The notes below the pieces were generated by a model. It was not told the origin of the DNA, did not search any database, and saw nothing but the letters and a program-made list of their open reading frames with translations. The translations under genes were made by a program, and so were the position numbers. 36,304 nt of DNA from Chitinophagaceae bacterium (GTDB taxonomy: Bacteria > Bacteroidota > Bacteroidia > Chitinophagales > Chitinophagaceae). The stretch covers positions 1-36,304 of the forward strand of contig JAQBNL010000051.1 in assembly GCA_028288585.1 (NCBI GenBank), read 5' to 3'. Of the stretch, positions 15,769 through 25,381 are shown piece after piece. Numbering within the stretch: the stretch's first letter is position 1; the number at the start of each line of letters is the position of its first letter.

Positions 15769-15800
15769 TTTATTTATTAAAACATTTTATTTATTAAAAC
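15767..15800. repeat. 17-bp tandem duplication at the gldM stop / gldN start
   Basis: ATTTTATTTATTAAAAC occurs twice in tandem without mismatch (15767-15783 and 15784-15800). On the coding strand each copy holds the TTTTAA end of gldM, a TAAATAAA spacer, and an AAAAT that with the next base makes an ATG. The upstream copy creates a two-codon ATG TTT TAA frame before the real gldN start. Confidence 0.9.
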
Positions 15801-17314
15801 AGTATGAAACCCGGACCTTGAATAACCCTTACCGTTCCATCCGGTCCCTGAACTTTTACATTATCGAATGTTACAGATGTGCCTGGAATACATTTGGCCA
15901 ACTGGGCACTTAATGCACCTAAATTACTACCGTTAATTGTTGCCATTTGCACATTGGAAAAATTTGCACCTGCAAAATAAACAGTTGCACTGATAACATT
16001 AAAATGTGCATCAAAATCAAAGTTTTCTAATTCTGCTCTGCAAAATTGTTGATTTTTAAAAACCACAGATTGCATTCTTCCACCTGCGCTTGGGCCAACT
16101 TTAAATACAGGATCAGGAATTCTTTTAACCCTGAATTCATAAGTGCTGGCTTTACCATCTGCATTTACAGTAATTGATGATTTACCAACTGTACTTACAC
16201 TTACTGTGTATTTACCAGGGCCACCTGCAGAAGTTAAAGTACCGCCGGACATTGATACTTTTGTTTTATCCCAACCGGTACCGGAAGAAACCGTTACAGG
16301 ATTTGGAACACCTATATAAAATACATTCATCTTATCGAGCATAACTGCTGCGCCACCCGGTGTACCAACTGTATATTCAATTGTTTTATGAACAGGAACG
16401 GGCTTCCCGTCTTCTCCAATAAAACTTCCATTTACTTCAATAGTATGATTTCCTGCTCCACTAACAGTTGTTTTATATTCGCCCTGCCCCGCAACCATGT
16501 TTATAGGACTTCCGTTAACCGTTATTGAGCTTTTAACTGTTGAACTATATGCCCCAACCCCCGCAGTCACAACTAACTCCTGTCCTGGCATTAAATAATT
16601 TGAGTTTTGACCAACTAAAATATTAGCCTGATCCATATGAACCTCAACAGCACCTATTTGATTATGACAATAAGTTACTATCTGGCTTTCCGCATTTTTT
16701 ACGTTATTCTGGAATTTGCTAAGCATAGTTAATGCAGCAATTGTAGGCGTCATATGGAAAAAAGAAGTAGTAAAATCTTTTTTGCCTCCTTCCTGCGAAA
16801 CAGGAGGGTCTGTAGATACAGGAAAATTATTTTGAAATTGTTTCTTTATTTCAGGATCAATACTGAGCATAGAATTTTTATACCCATCTAATTTGGCCTG
16901 CAATTCTTTTCCTCTTCCGTTTGTTTCAAAAAGCCTTGTTGATGCATCTAAATTATCAGCTTTAAAATCCTCTTTGCCATCAACTATTCTAAGTCCTGCA
17001 CCTTCTTTTAATTGTTGTTTCAAGCCATTAATATAAGTATCAATCTCCGCAGATAAGGCTTTTGCTTTTAAAGCCTTGTCATTCCACTCTTTTACTTTTT
17101 CCTGATTTTGTTTTGGATCATTAAGTTTTCCAGCTAATGATTCATATAAGGTTTTATTAGAACCGGCTATATTATCATTGGATGTTCTTAAACTTGTATC
17201 AACAACTCTGAACGCATTAATAACCTCGGCCGATACATTCAATGCTAATATTGCTGTTAGCACCAAATACATAATATTTATCATCTTCTGCCGGGGCTCT
17301 CTAGGTAAAGCCAT
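15794..17314 (-). CDS. gldM: T9SS / gliding motor protein GldM (PorM)
   Basis: A 506-residue inner-membrane protein with a long periplasmic part. With GldL it forms the proton-driven rotary motor that powers T9SS and gliding. The N-terminal signature ALPREPRQKMINIMYLVLTAILALNVSAE gives one transmembrane helix (about 12-30). Coiled and helical domain D1 follows, then beta-rich domains (for example VEVHMDQANILVGQNSNYLMPGQELVVTAGV at about 225-255 and repeated NGS/GxGxYxxxVS strands) that reach the GldK/GldN ring. Length is in the family range (about 510-520). It is third in the operon; gldL ends 50 bases upstream. Confidence 0.97.
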   Translation of the reverse strand: MALPREPRQKMINIMYLVLTAILALNVSAEVINAFRVVDTSLRTSNDNIAGSNKTLYESLAGKLNDPKQNQEKVKEWNDKALKAKALSAEIDTYINGLKQQLKEGAGLRIVDGKEDFKADNLDASTRLFETNGRGKELQAKLDGYKNSMLSIDPEIKKQFQNNFPVSTDPPVSQEGGKKDFTTSFFHMTPTIAALTMLSKFQNNVKNAESQIVTYCHNQIGAVEVHMDQANILVGQNSNYLMPGQELVVTAGVGAYSSTVKSSITVNGSPINMVAGQGEYKTTVSGAGNHTIEVNGSFIGEDGKPVPVHKTIEYTVGTPGGAAVMLDKMNVFYIGVPNPVTVSSGTGWDKTKVSMSGGTLTSAGGPGKYTVSVSTVGKSSITVNADGKASTYEFRVKRIPDPVFKVGPSAGGRMQSVVFKNQQFCRAELENFDFDAHFNVISATVYFAGANFSNVQMATINGSNLGALSAQLAKCIPGTSVTFDNVKVQGPDGTVRVIQGPGFILF

Positions 17315-17364
17315 AATATTTTAATTTACTATTGTTAGTTTTAATAAGGATTAGTTCATTTATT

Positions 17365-18129
17365 TTATCTGCCCTGCATAGCGCTCAGCATGTTACCATA
17401 TACCTGGTTTAATTTACCAAGGTTGTTTGCCAAAACACCAATTTGCTCTTTTGCTCTTCCTGCATCATCAACAGTATCCAGCATAACCTGGCTTGCTTCC
17501 GCCATTTTACCATAAAAGCTGTTAAGCGTTTTAAGGTGATTGTTGCTTTCATTTAATTCCAGCTCATAAATAGTGTTAAGAGAAGAAAGATTTTTTGTAA
17601 GAACCTGAACCTGGCTATGGAAACCTTTTGCGCTGTCGGCTGCATCATTAAAGCTGCTCATTGTATTTGCAGAAGTGGTATAAGCATCTCTCAGGCTGCT
17701 CATAGCAGAAGTTGCTTCTTTTGTTTTTGCAGAAAAATCACTTGTTGATTTTACCACATCACCTACTTCGCCAATATTTGATACGGTAGTCCCCAGTTTT
17801 TGAAAATTATCTCCCAGCCTTTTCAAATTAACAGGAGTAATATCAGCTTCCATAAGCATTTTATCCATTGATTGTAATGCAGGATTGCCTACAACAACTT
17901 CCTCAACATCACCTGGCTGAATATCTTCTTCATGTTTTTTAGGTTTAACCCACTCAATTATTGCATAAATTAAAAAGATTGCAGTTTCTGTCCACATACC
18001 AACTGTGAGCATTACGTCTGCATAAGATTTATGCGTTAATTTAGCCCATGCGGCAAATATAATTACTGCAGCACCTGCGCTTACCAGTACATCGATGAGG
18101 GTTAAGAAAGTTCTTTTTCTGTGAGCCAT
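17365..18129 (-). CDS. gldL: T9SS / gliding motor protein GldL (PorL)
   Basis: A 254-residue inner-membrane motor subunit. Two transmembrane helices lie near the N-terminus (about 13-29, VLVSAGAAVIIFAAWAK, and about 38-60, DVMLTVGMWTETAIFLIYAIIEWVKP). The membrane glutamate in WTETAIF (E48) is in the position proposed for proton coupling in GldL; this is family knowledge, not shown by sequence alone. The long cytoplasmic helical tail (about 75-254) matches GldL (LGDNFQKLGTTVSNIG; KNLSSLNTIYELELNESNNHL; LNQVYGNMLSAM). It pairs with GldM as the motor core. Confidence 0.97.
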   Translation of the reverse strand: MAHRKRTFLTLIDVLVSAGAAVIIFAAWAKLTHKSYADVMLTVGMWTETAIFLIYAIIEWVKPKKHEEDIQPGDVEEVVVGNPALQSMDKMLMEADITPVNLKRLGDNFQKLGTTVSNIGEVGDVVKSTSDFSAKTKEATSAMSSLRDAYTTSANTMSSFNDAADSAKGFHSQVQVLTKNLSSLNTIYELELNESNNHLKTLNSFYGKMAEASQVMLDTVDDAGRAKEQIGVLANNLGKLNQVYGNMLSAMQGR

Positions 18130-18272
18130 GATAATAGTTTTTTAAGTTTTAGATTTTTATGTTTTCGTTTATTTGAGGGGAAAGCAATGGCAATGCCATT
18201 ATCCTTTCGTGATTAAAAGCAGTAAGTGTTGATTAAAAAATTCTTTCGAATAAGTAGTATTGAGATTAAGTA

Positions 18273-19574
18273 TTACTTTCTTCCTTTTTTACCCATTGAT
18301 GGTGGTAAATCAATCACAGTTCTGAAGCCAATATAAGATTTGGCGGTATCCTGGTATTCGTAATTTCTTGTACTGGTTTGTAAAAAGTAAGCCACATCTT
18401 TCCAACTGCCCCCACGGATAACTTTACGTTTCATACGAGGAGGATCCTGATCTTTTGCATTATAGCGGATATCCGGATTCATATCATGCTGAAAATTATA
18501 GCCACCTTCATAATAAAGGGAAGATGTCCACTCTGATACATTACCTGCCATATTATATAAACCAAAATCATTTGGCCAATAGGCATCGGCTCTTACAGTA
18601 TAAAACCCTCCATCTTCAGGATAGTTACCGCGGCCTGGTTTAAAGTTAGCAAGCAGACAACCCTTTTTATTTCTTAAGTAAGGACCACCCCACGGGTATG
18701 GCGCTTGAGACCGTCCGCCTCTTGCAGCATATTCCCATTCTGCTTCCGTAGGTAAACGGAAAGGTGATTCGGTAGTTCTCTTCTTTGAAACTAAAAATGA
18801 ATTTAAATAATGAGTTCTCCATTCGCAGAAAGTAGTGGCCTGTTTCCATGTAATACCTACAGTAGGATAATTTCCAAATGCGGGATGACTGTTATATTGT
18901 TTGGCCATCGGCTCATTATAAGAATAAGAAAAATCTCTCATCCATACCAATGTATCAGGATAAATCTCCACATCGCTTTTTACGATGAATTGAGAAATAG
19001 GCTTACGGGCATTCTCTCTTCTTGCAGCTTCTTTAAAATCAACAACCTCGGAATGATATTTCAATTTATTAGGATCTATTGCTTTTACGCCATACAGCCT
19101 GTTATCAGGAGTAAGGATCATAGCATCTATCTTTTCAATAACCGTTCTGTCATTATATTTAATAGTACTTGCTTTTTTCCAGTCAATGGCTTCAACGCCA
19201 TTAGGATCCTGTTTTACATAAGGAGCACCTAATAATTTTGCAGCAATAGAGTCACGAACCCAATTGGTAAACTGACGATACTCATTATTGGTAATTTCAG
19301 TAGCATCCATCCAAAAGCCGCTAATGGAAACTGCTTTATTACGTGCAGTAAAGGCATAGTTAACATCTTCATCACTTGGACCCATATGAAAAGTTCCCGG
19401 TGGAACATAAATCATTCCCGGAGGTTTGGGTGGAGTATATTTGGCTGAAGGGGCTACACCATGTAACTGGCCATCATTAGCCAGGCCTTTAGATTTGGAT
19501 TTACCCAATTTTCCACAGCCGGATAAAAAAACAATAGCGCCGATAGCTATTACACTTAACAAGTGACTCTTCAT
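18273..19574 (-). CDS. gldK: T9SS / gliding lipoprotein GldK (PorK)
   Basis: A 433-residue outer-membrane lipoprotein that with GldN forms the periplasmic T9SS ring. It starts MKSHLLSVIAIGAIVFLSGC, with the lipobox Cys at 20. The body is a formylglycine-generating-enzyme (FGE)-like fold: GMIYVPPGTFHMGPSDEDVNY, WMDATEITNNEYRQF, FRLPTEAEWEYAARGG, YNMAGNVSEWTS, VIRGGSWKD, and IGFRTVIDLP. In GldK the fold is structural and no enzyme activity is known. The frame can be opened at a TTG 27 bases upstream, but that codon lies at the -7 element, so I chose the ATG at 19572-19574. It is first in gldKLMN; a 143-base spacer separates it from gldL. Confidence 0.96.
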   Translation of the reverse strand: MKSHLLSVIAIGAIVFLSGCGKLGKSKSKGLANDGQLHGVAPSAKYTPPKPPGMIYVPPGTFHMGPSDEDVNYAFTARNKAVSISGFWMDATEITNNEYRQFTNWVRDSIAAKLLGAPYVKQDPNGVEAIDWKKASTIKYNDRTVIEKIDAMILTPDNRLYGVKAIDPNKLKYHSEVVDFKEAARRENARKPISQFIVKSDVEIYPDTLVWMRDFSYSYNEPMAKQYNSHPAFGNYPTVGITWKQATTFCEWRTHYLNSFLVSKKRTTESPFRLPTEAEWEYAARGGRSQAPYPWGGPYLRNKKGCLLANFKPGRGNYPEDGGFYTVRADAYWPNDFGLYNMAGNVSEWTSSLYYEGGYNFQHDMNPDIRYNAKDQDPPRMKRKVIRGGSWKDVAYFLQTSTRNYEYQDTAKSYIGFRTVIDLPPSMGKKGRK

Positions 19575-19598
19575 GTGTTTAACTTTGAGGGTATACGA

Positions 19599-19606
19599 CA
19601 AATGTA
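19599..19606 (-). promoter_or_regulatory. -7 promoter element of the gldKLMN operon
   Basis: TACATTTG on the minus strand is an exact TAnnTTTG match, 24 bases before the gldK ATG. A possible TTTG -33 partner is at 19633-19636, somewhat farther away than usual. Confidence 0.6.
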
Positions 19607-19717
19607 TAATTATTTTTTATTAAACTAATCACCAAAGCTTTTTTGATTTCTTAAAGTTTTGTAAACAATTACAGACCAATTTTACAAACGGACGATTAGT
19701 TTAAATATTGTAAGCAC

Positions 19718-21799
19718 TTAATTAAATTTCGTATTGTTAACAATTTGATTAATAATAGATGGTATGTCCCCTACGGGAGCCTGACATGTATAATTACGAC
19801 ATAAATAAATAATTGGTTGGGTAGAAATACTTTTTTGTGATAATAAAGGGTATTTCCCCCCTGATGCCCTATCGGTGCATTGAAGCACTTTATTAGGTAT
19901 GGAATAAGTAAGCAATTCATCCCGTAATTTTTCAAAACCATTACCACAAATCGCTATTTCGTTTATACCCGCAAATACATCAATCAGTAAACAGGCCCAA
20001 TTACCAAAAGAGGTTGGATATTTAATTATTAATTCTGATAGGCTATTTAAAAGTCCGGCAGCTTTTTCTTTCCATGAGGCTTTATCAAAAATTACAGACA
20101 GATAAAAAAGATTAAAGGCCATAACTGAATTACCTGAAGGCACAGCACTATCATAAATTTCTTTTTTTCTTACAATAACATCATTTTGTTTTTTGTCCGT
20201 GTAATAAAAAAGATCTTCCTGCGAAGAAGTAAAATTTTCAAGTACATACCCTGTTAATGAATTTGCATATTCAAGATATTTATTATCAGATGTTATTTCC
20301 TGCAGTGAAATACAAGCCTCTATCAGGTATGCATAATCATCTAAAAAGGCAGGATATTTTGCTACACCTTTTGAATAAGTATGATGAAATTCAAACTCAT
20401 TATTTTTTACTTTTAAATTCGAAAATAAAAAATCAAAATTGTCAATAGCCAGTTCTTTATAATGGATAATGCCTAATGCAGCCGCAGCTTTACACAATGC
20501 AGTTATCATTAAAGCATTCCATCCAAGCAATATTTTGTCATCCGTTTGCGGACGAATTCTTTTGTTTCTTTCTTTTAAAAGTCTTTCGGATAACAGGCTC
20601 AAGATTTCTTCAAGCTTACCCTCATCTATTTTTTCTCCTTTGGCAAAATCATGCAACGGTGTAAGCACCCGTAAAATATTTTTGTGTTCCCAGTTACCAT
20701 CTGGCGTAACATCATAATATTCGCAAAATAATTTTGCATCATTACCAAGTATACTATTTACTTCTTCATAACTCCACACATAATATTTCCCTTCTTCGCC
20801 TTCACTGTCTGCATCAAGTGCCGAATAGAAACCTCCATGTTTATCACTTAGTTCCCTTTCAATAAATTCAATTGTTTGTTCTATTGTTTTTTTATAAGAT
20901 CCATTTTTAGTTATCTGGTAAGCATCACTTAATGTGCGGATAAGAAGTGCATTATCATACAGCATTTTTTCAAAGTGGGGAGCCAGCCATTCAGCATCTG
21001 TTGAATATCTTGCAAACCCTCCTCCTATTTGATCATAAATTCCTCCCTGAATCATTTTATCCAGGCTTAAGTAAGCCTGTTGTAATGCCTCTTCATTTTT
21101 TGTATAATAATAATACCGGAGCAAATAATTTATAGTAAATGTTTGCGGAAATTTTGGAGCATTGCCAAAGCCTCCCCATTTTTTATCCGCCTGTTTCATT
21201 ATGTTGGCGAAAATTTCATCAACCTGTTGCTTTGTAAAGATTTCTTCCGGCGATATATCTAAAAAGAAATTTTTTATTGATGTATTTGTATTTGAGCGGC
21301 CAATGTGTTGTGTAAGTTCTTCCGCCTGTGCTTCTACCTCCTGTCTTTTTTCTTTAAATAATTGAGAAACACCTGTCAATACCTCTTTCCACGACGCCCT
21401 GTTAAATGCTTTTTGCGGAGGAAAATAAGTACCACCGTAGAACGGTTTTTTATCCGGCGTAAGAAAAACATTTAACGGCCAGCCCCCGCTGCCACTGATG
21501 GCCTGCACGGCATCCATGTAAATATGATCAAGGTCAGGCCGTTCTTCCCTGTCAATTTTTATGTTAATGAAGTTATCATTCATCAGCTTTGCCGTTTCTT
21601 CATTTTCAAAACTCTCGTGTTCCATTACATGGCACCAATGGCAGGCAGAATAACCGATGCTTACAAGAATAGGTTTATCTTCCTCTTTTGCTTTTAGTAA
21701 AGCTTTATCTCCCCATGGATACCAGTTTACAGGATTATGTGCATGTTGTAAAAGATAAGGGCTTGATTCATCAGCAAGTTTATTGGTAAATTTTGGCAT
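19718..21799 (-). CDS. YyaL-type thioredoxin-domain protein (DUF255)
   Basis: A 693-residue protein of the YyaL/spermatogenesis-associated 20 family. The N-terminal thioredoxin-like DUF255 domain (about 3-165) has [25 protein letters not shown], the CHWC motif (C53, C56), and [37 protein letters not shown]. The remainder is an (alpha/alpha)6 barrel like N-acylglucosamine 2-epimerases ([54 protein letters not shown]). No signal peptide is seen, so it is probably cytoplasmic. The biochemical role is unknown. It is upstream of gldK in the same direction with a 143-base gap, so co-transcription is possible but the gldK promoter suggests separate units. Confidence 0.94.
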   Translation of the reverse strand: MPKFTNKLADESSPYLLQHAHNPVNWYPWGDKALLKAKEEDKPILVSIGYSACHWCHVMEHESFENEETAKLMNDNFINIKIDREERPDLDHIYMDAVQAISGSGGWPLNVFLTPDKKPFYGGTYFPPQKAFNRASWKEVLTGVSQLFKEKRQEVEAQAEELTQHIGRSNTNTSIKNFFLDISPEEIFTKQQVDEIFANIMKQADKKWGGFGNAPKFPQTFTINYLLRYYYYTKNEEALQQAYLSLDKMIQGGIYDQIGGGFARYSTDAEWLAPHFEKMLYDNALLIRTLSDAYQITKNGSYKKTIEQTIEFIERELSDKHGGFYSALDADSEGEEGKYYVWSYEEVNSILGNDAKLFCEYYDVTPDGNWEHKNILRVLTPLHDFAKGEKIDEGKLEEILSLLSERLLKERNKRIRPQTDDKILLGWNALMITALCKAAAALGIIHYKELAIDNFDFLFSNLKVKNNEFEFHHTYSKGVAKYPAFLDDYAYLIEACISLQEITSDNKYLEYANSLTGYVLENFTSSQEDLFYYTDKKQNDVIVRKKEIYDSAVPSGNSVMAFNLFYLSVIFDKASWKEKAAGLLNSLSELIIKYPTSFGNWACLLIDVFAGINEIAICGNGFEKLRDELLTYSIPNKVLQCTDRASGGKYPLLSQKSISTQPIIYLCRNYTCQAPVGDIPSIINQIVNNTKFN

Positions 21800-21891
21800 G
21801 GCTTTCTGGGGACAACAAAGGTGCCAAATGATTTGTATTTTTAAGCAAAATTGAAGTTCTTACTTATTATTTTTTTTTATCACAAAAAGTA

Positions 21892-21899
21892 TATTTTTG
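21892..21899 (+). promoter_or_regulatory. -7 promoter element of acpP operon
   Basis: TATTTTTG matches TAnnTTTG and lies 29 bases before the acpP ATG. It lies in a T-rich stretch, so a chance match is possible. Confidence 0.45.
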
Positions 21900-21928
21900 T
21901 AACCGTTTAAAAACTAAACTTTACTATC

Positions 21929-22165
21929 ATGTCAGACATAGCGTCAAGAGTTAAAAAAATTATTGTTGACAAATTAGGTGTTGACGAAGCAGAGGTTACA
22001 CCCGAAGCTTCTTTCACAAATGATTTAGGTGCCGATAGTTTGGACACCGTAGAATTAATTATGGAATTTGAAAAGGAATTTAATATTTCTATTCCTGATG
22101 AGCAGGCTGAAACCATTACCACTGTTGGACAGGCTGTAACATACTTGGAAGAACACGCTAAGTAA
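21929..22165 (+). CDS. acpP: Acyl carrier protein
   Basis: A 78-residue acyl carrier protein that carries growing acyl chains in type II fatty acid synthesis. The 4'-phosphopantetheine attachment motif GADSLDTVE is present with Ser37, within the standard [28 protein letters not shown] block. Strongly acidic and of exact family length. It is first in acpP-fabF-rnc-gpsA; fabF starts 29 bases downstream. Confidence 0.98.
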   Translation: MSDIASRVKKIIVDKLGVDEAEVTPEASFTNDLGADSLDTVELIMEFEKEFNISIPDEQAETITTVGQAVTYLEEHAK

Positions 22166-22194
22166 TTATCTATAATTATTGCAGGCAAGCTTTT

Positions 22195-23448
22195 ATGGAA
22201 TTAAAACGAGTTGTTGTAACCGGGATGGGTGCTATAACGCCATTGGGCAAATCTGTACCAGAGTATTGGGATGGGTTAATAAACGGTGTGTCCGGTGCTG
22301 ATAACATTACTCAATTCGATACCTCGAAGTTTAAAACCAAATTCGCCTGCGAAGTAAAAGATTTTGAACCCACCAATTATTTAGAGAGAAAGGAAGCCCG
22401 TAAACTTGACCGCTTTACCCAGTTTGCATTAATTGCCAGCGACCAGGCAGTTAAAGATGCAGGCATAAGTAAAGAAAATGTAAATGTTGACAGAGTAGGA
22501 GTAATCTTTGCCAGCGGTATTGGTGGAATGGCAACCTTCCAGGATGATGTAATGGAGTTTGCCCGTGGTGATGGAACGCCACGCTTCAATCCTTTCTTCA
22601 TCCCCAAAATGATACTGGATATTGCTGCAGGGCAAATATCCATGCGCCATGGATTCAGAGGCCCAAACTATGCTGTTGTGAGTGCATGTGCATCAAGTAC
22701 AAATGCAATTATTGAAGCCTTCGATAATATTCGTATAGGAAGGGCCGATATAATTGTTGCCGGCGGCAGTGAAGCAGTAATAAGAGAAGCCGGCGTAGGT
22801 GGCTTTAATGCAATGAAGGCTTTAAGCGAAAGAAACGATGATCCTAAAACTGCTTCCCGTCCTTTTGATAAGGACAGGGATGGATTTGTAATGGGTGAAG
22901 CCTCGGGTGTTTTAATTCTGGAAAGTTTAGAACATGCTCTGGCAAGAGGAGCAAATATTTATTGTGAGATTGCAGGCGGAGGCGCTACAGCAGATGCTCA
23001 TCATATTACAGCGCCACACCCTGAAGGTTTGGGCGCACAAAATGTAATGATTGTTGCTCTTAAGGATGCAGGAATGAAGCCGGAAGATATTGCTTATATA
23101 AATGTTCATGGCACCTCTACTCCTCTTGGGGATATAGCCGAAACAAAAGCTATACTAAATGTATTTGGAGAGCATGCCTATAATTTAAATATTAGTTCTA
23201 CCAAATCCATGACGGGTCATTGTCTTGGAGCTGCAGGGGTTATAGAAGCACTGGCCTGTATCCTGGCGGTTACAAAAGATATTATTCCTCCTACAATAAA
23301 TCATTTTACTGACGATCCTGATCTGGACCCGAAATTAAATTTCACTTTTAATAAAGCGCAACATAAGGTAGTAAATGCGGCATTAAGTAATACGTTCGGC
23401 TTCGGGGGGCACAATGCTTCTGTTATTATAAAGAAGTACAAAGCGTAA
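22195..23448 (+). CDS. fabF: 3-oxoacyl-[acyl-carrier-protein] synthase II
   Basis: A 417-residue beta-ketoacyl-ACP synthase of the FabF type, which condenses malonyl-ACP with acyl-ACP. The Cys-His-His catalytic triad is visible: C165 in VVSACASSTNAI, H305 in NVHGTSTPLGD, and H342 in SMTGHCLGAAG. The start RVVVTGMGAITPLG and end NTFGFGGHNASVI are typical. Length is normal (about 415). It follows acpP directly, the standard arrangement. An 83-base spacer with a heptamer array separates it from rnc. Confidence 0.98.
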   Translation: MELKRVVVTGMGAITPLGKSVPEYWDGLINGVSGADNITQFDTSKFKTKFACEVKDFEPTNYLERKEARKLDRFTQFALIASDQAVKDAGISKENVNVDRVGVIFASGIGGMATFQDDVMEFARGDGTPRFNPFFIPKMILDIAAGQISMRHGFRGPNYAVVSACASSTNAIIEAFDNIRIGRADIIVAGGSEAVIREAGVGGFNAMKALSERNDDPKTASRPFDKDRDGFVMGEASGVLILESLEHALARGANIYCEIAGGGATADAHHITAPHPEGLGAQNVMIVALKDAGMKPEDIAYINVHGTSTPLGDIAETKAILNVFGEHAYNLNISSTKSMTGHCLGAAGVIEALACILAVTKDIIPPTINHFTDDPDLDPKLNFTFNKAQHKVVNAALSNTFGFGGHNASVIIKKYKA

Positions 23449-23466
23449 AAAAAATCTATAAAAACA

Positions 23467-23494
23467 TTTCACGTTTCACCTTTCACGGCTCACG
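23467..23494. repeat. Four-unit heptamer array between fabF and rnc
   Basis: Four consecutive 7-mers: TTTCACG, TTTCACC, TTTCACG, GCTCACG. It lies in the 83-base fabF-rnc spacer. The unit length is the same as that of the array inside hemW (25564-25591) but the sequence differs. Confidence 0.75.
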
Positions 23495-23531
23495 ATTTTT
23501 TGGCTACTTTCGGGGTAACTAAATTTCTTTT

Positions 23532-24254
23532 GTGCAATTTCTGAAAAACATTCTTGATAGTAAGTCGGATAAGGAGTTTAAAAAACAGCTTCACAATGTT
23601 ATGGGCTTTGTTCCCGAAAATTTAAGTTTATACAAAACTGCATTAAGTCACCGGTCAATAAGAGAAGGCGCTGATGAAAATAATGAACGGCTTGAATTTT
23701 TAGGAGATGCCGTGCTTAGTTCTCTTGTAGGCCATTATCTTTTTATGCGATATCCATATAAGGACGAAGGCTTTTTAACAGAGATGAGAAGCAAGATGGT
23801 AAACAGGAATCAACTAAATGACATTGCTTTAAAAATGGGTTTAAAAAAAATAACCTTCTATAATAAATTTGATAGCTCACTCAAAATATCACAGATTTTT
23901 GGTAATACGTTGGAAGCCCTTGTAGGTGCTGTTTATCTTGATAAAGGATATAAAAAAACCCAGAAGTGGGTTACCAAACATATCATCAATCCTCATCTTT
24001 ATATGGATGACCTTGAAAACCTTGACATCAACCAGAAAAATAAATTATATGGCTGGGCAAATAAAAATGGTAAGGTGCTGGAATTTGAAACGTTAGAAGA
24101 AAAAATAGAAAACGGAAGAAGATTATTTACCATCGGCGCAATGGTAGACGGAGAATTGATTGCACAGGCAAAGGCTTATAATAAAAAGGATGCAAGCCAG
24201 GTAGCTGCACAAATAGCGGTTGAAAAATTAGGTATTGAACTTAAGCCGATGTAA
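23532..24254 (+). CDS. rnc: Ribonuclease III
   Basis: A 240-residue double-strand-specific endoribonuclease that processes rRNA precursors and structured mRNAs. The N-terminal catalytic domain carries the signature NERLEFLGDAVL (51-62) and a second acidic cluster FGNTLEALVGAVYLDKGY. The C-terminal double-stranded RNA-binding domain (about 168-238) reads NQKNKLYGWANKNGKVLEFE ... ASQVAAQIAVEKLG. The start is GTG at 23532, which places homology (FLKNILDSKSDKEFKKQL) in the normal position; no earlier ATG fits. It lies between fabF and gpsA, the usual Bacteroidetes neighbourhood. Confidence 0.97.
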   Translation: MQFLKNILDSKSDKEFKKQLHNVMGFVPENLSLYKTALSHRSIREGADENNERLEFLGDAVLSSLVGHYLFMRYPYKDEGFLTEMRSKMVNRNQLNDIALKMGLKKITFYNKFDSSLKISQIFGNTLEALVGAVYLDKGYKKTQKWVTKHIINPHLYMDDLENLDINQKNKLYGWANKNGKVLEFETLEEKIENGRRLFTIGAMVDGELIAQAKAYNKKDASQVAAQIAVEKLGIELKPM

Positions 24255-24280
24255 GAAATTTTGATGTAATCCAATAAATC

Positions 24281-25351
24281 ATGGCTCAGATAATGAAATT
24301 CGGTATAATCGGCAGCGGAAGCTGGGGAACAGCTTTAGCTAAAATTCTTACAGGCAATAAAAATAAAATTAACTGGTGGATAAGAGGTGAAGAAACTATC
24401 AGGCATTTACTGGCCCGTCATCACAACCCTCAATATTTAAGCAGTGTTGTTTTTGATACAACTTTACTTCAACCAACAACAAATGTATCTGAAGTAATTA
24501 ATAATTCTGATTGCATTATCATTGCTGTTCCATCTGCTTATGCTGTAGACACATTAGGCAATCTTGATAAAGATATTTTTGCAGGAAAAAAAATTATCTC
24601 TGCCATTAAGGGAATATTACCTGACCAGAACCTATTGCTTAATGATTATTTAAAACAGCAATTTAATGTTGATCTCGAAAATTATTTTGCTGTATTGGGT
24701 CCATGCCATGCAGAGGAAGTTGCTGCAGAGAAATTATCTTATCTCACTTTTTCAGGCATTGATGAAAAAACAGCAGCTGGTATTGCATCTTATTTTAAAA
24801 CAGCCTACCTCAACACAATTGTAAACCATGACATCTATGGAGTGCAATTCGCTGCCATCTTAAAAAATATTTATGCCTTAGGTGCCGGAATTGCACATGG
24901 CCTTGATTATGGTGATAATTTCCTGAGTGTTCTTATCGCTAACAGCGCTGATGAAATGGCGGGCTTTTTAAGAAAAGCAGGAATAAAAAATATTGATGTC
25001 GGCCATATATCAGATGACCGTCGGCAGCCAGCCGGCAACCTGCAACCCTTAACCGGCGATCATATTAACTATGCAGCCTCCGTTTACCTGGGCGACCTTT
25101 TAGTTACCTGTTATTCGCTGTATAGTCGCAACAGAACTTTTGGAAATATGATTGGTAAAGGCTATTCAGTAAAAACGGCACAGCTTGAAATGAGCATGGT
25201 TGCCGAGGGTTATAATGCAAGTAAGTGTATGAAGATAATTAATGAAAGTATACAGGCCGATATGCCTATTGCTGAAACAGTTTATAAAATTCTCTGGGAG
25301 AATATGCCAGCATCAAAAGGTTTTGCTAAAATAGAAGAAACCCTGGTATAA
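24281..25351 (+). CDS. gpsA: Glycerol-3-phosphate dehydrogenase [NAD(P)+]
   Basis: A 356-residue enzyme that reduces dihydroxyacetone phosphate to sn-glycerol 3-phosphate for phospholipid synthesis. The N-terminal Rossmann motif GIIGSGSWGTALAKIL is at about 8-23, followed by DCIIIAVPSAY and SAIKGILPDQN. The family catalytic lysine is in FAAILKNIYALGAGI (about K198), and the C-terminal domain has YLGDLLVTCYS and GYSVKTAQLEMSMVAEG. A 26-base gap follows rnc. It closes the acpP-fabF-rnc-gpsA run, which groups acyl-chain synthesis with phospholipid headgroup precursor supply. Confidence 0.97.
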   Translation: MAQIMKFGIIGSGSWGTALAKILTGNKNKINWWIRGEETIRHLLARHHNPQYLSSVVFDTTLLQPTTNVSEVINNSDCIIIAVPSAYAVDTLGNLDKDIFAGKKIISAIKGILPDQNLLLNDYLKQQFNVDLENYFAVLGPCHAEEVAAEKLSYLTFSGIDEKTAAGIASYFKTAYLNTIVNHDIYGVQFAAILKNIYALGAGIAHGLDYGDNFLSVLIANSADEMAGFLRKAGIKNIDVGHISDDRRQPAGNLQPLTGDHINYAASVYLGDLLVTCYSLYSRNRTFGNMIGKGYSVKTAQLEMSMVAEGYNASKCMKIINESIQADMPIAETVYKILWENMPASKGFAKIEETLV

Positions 25352-25381
25352 GCAACCGGCCTATAGTATCTTTATGTAGAT

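Noticed and set aside
18186-18200. Inverted repeat AATGGCA-A-TGCCATT in the gldK-gldL spacer
   Set aside because: A one-base loop cannot form a hairpin, no T-run follows, and the operon needs read-through there; it could only be a protein site, for which there is no other evidence.
18273-19574. GldK as a formylglycine-generating enzyme
   Set aside because: The FGE-like fold is clear, but it is a lipoprotein heading gldLMN, and GldK homologues have a structural role.
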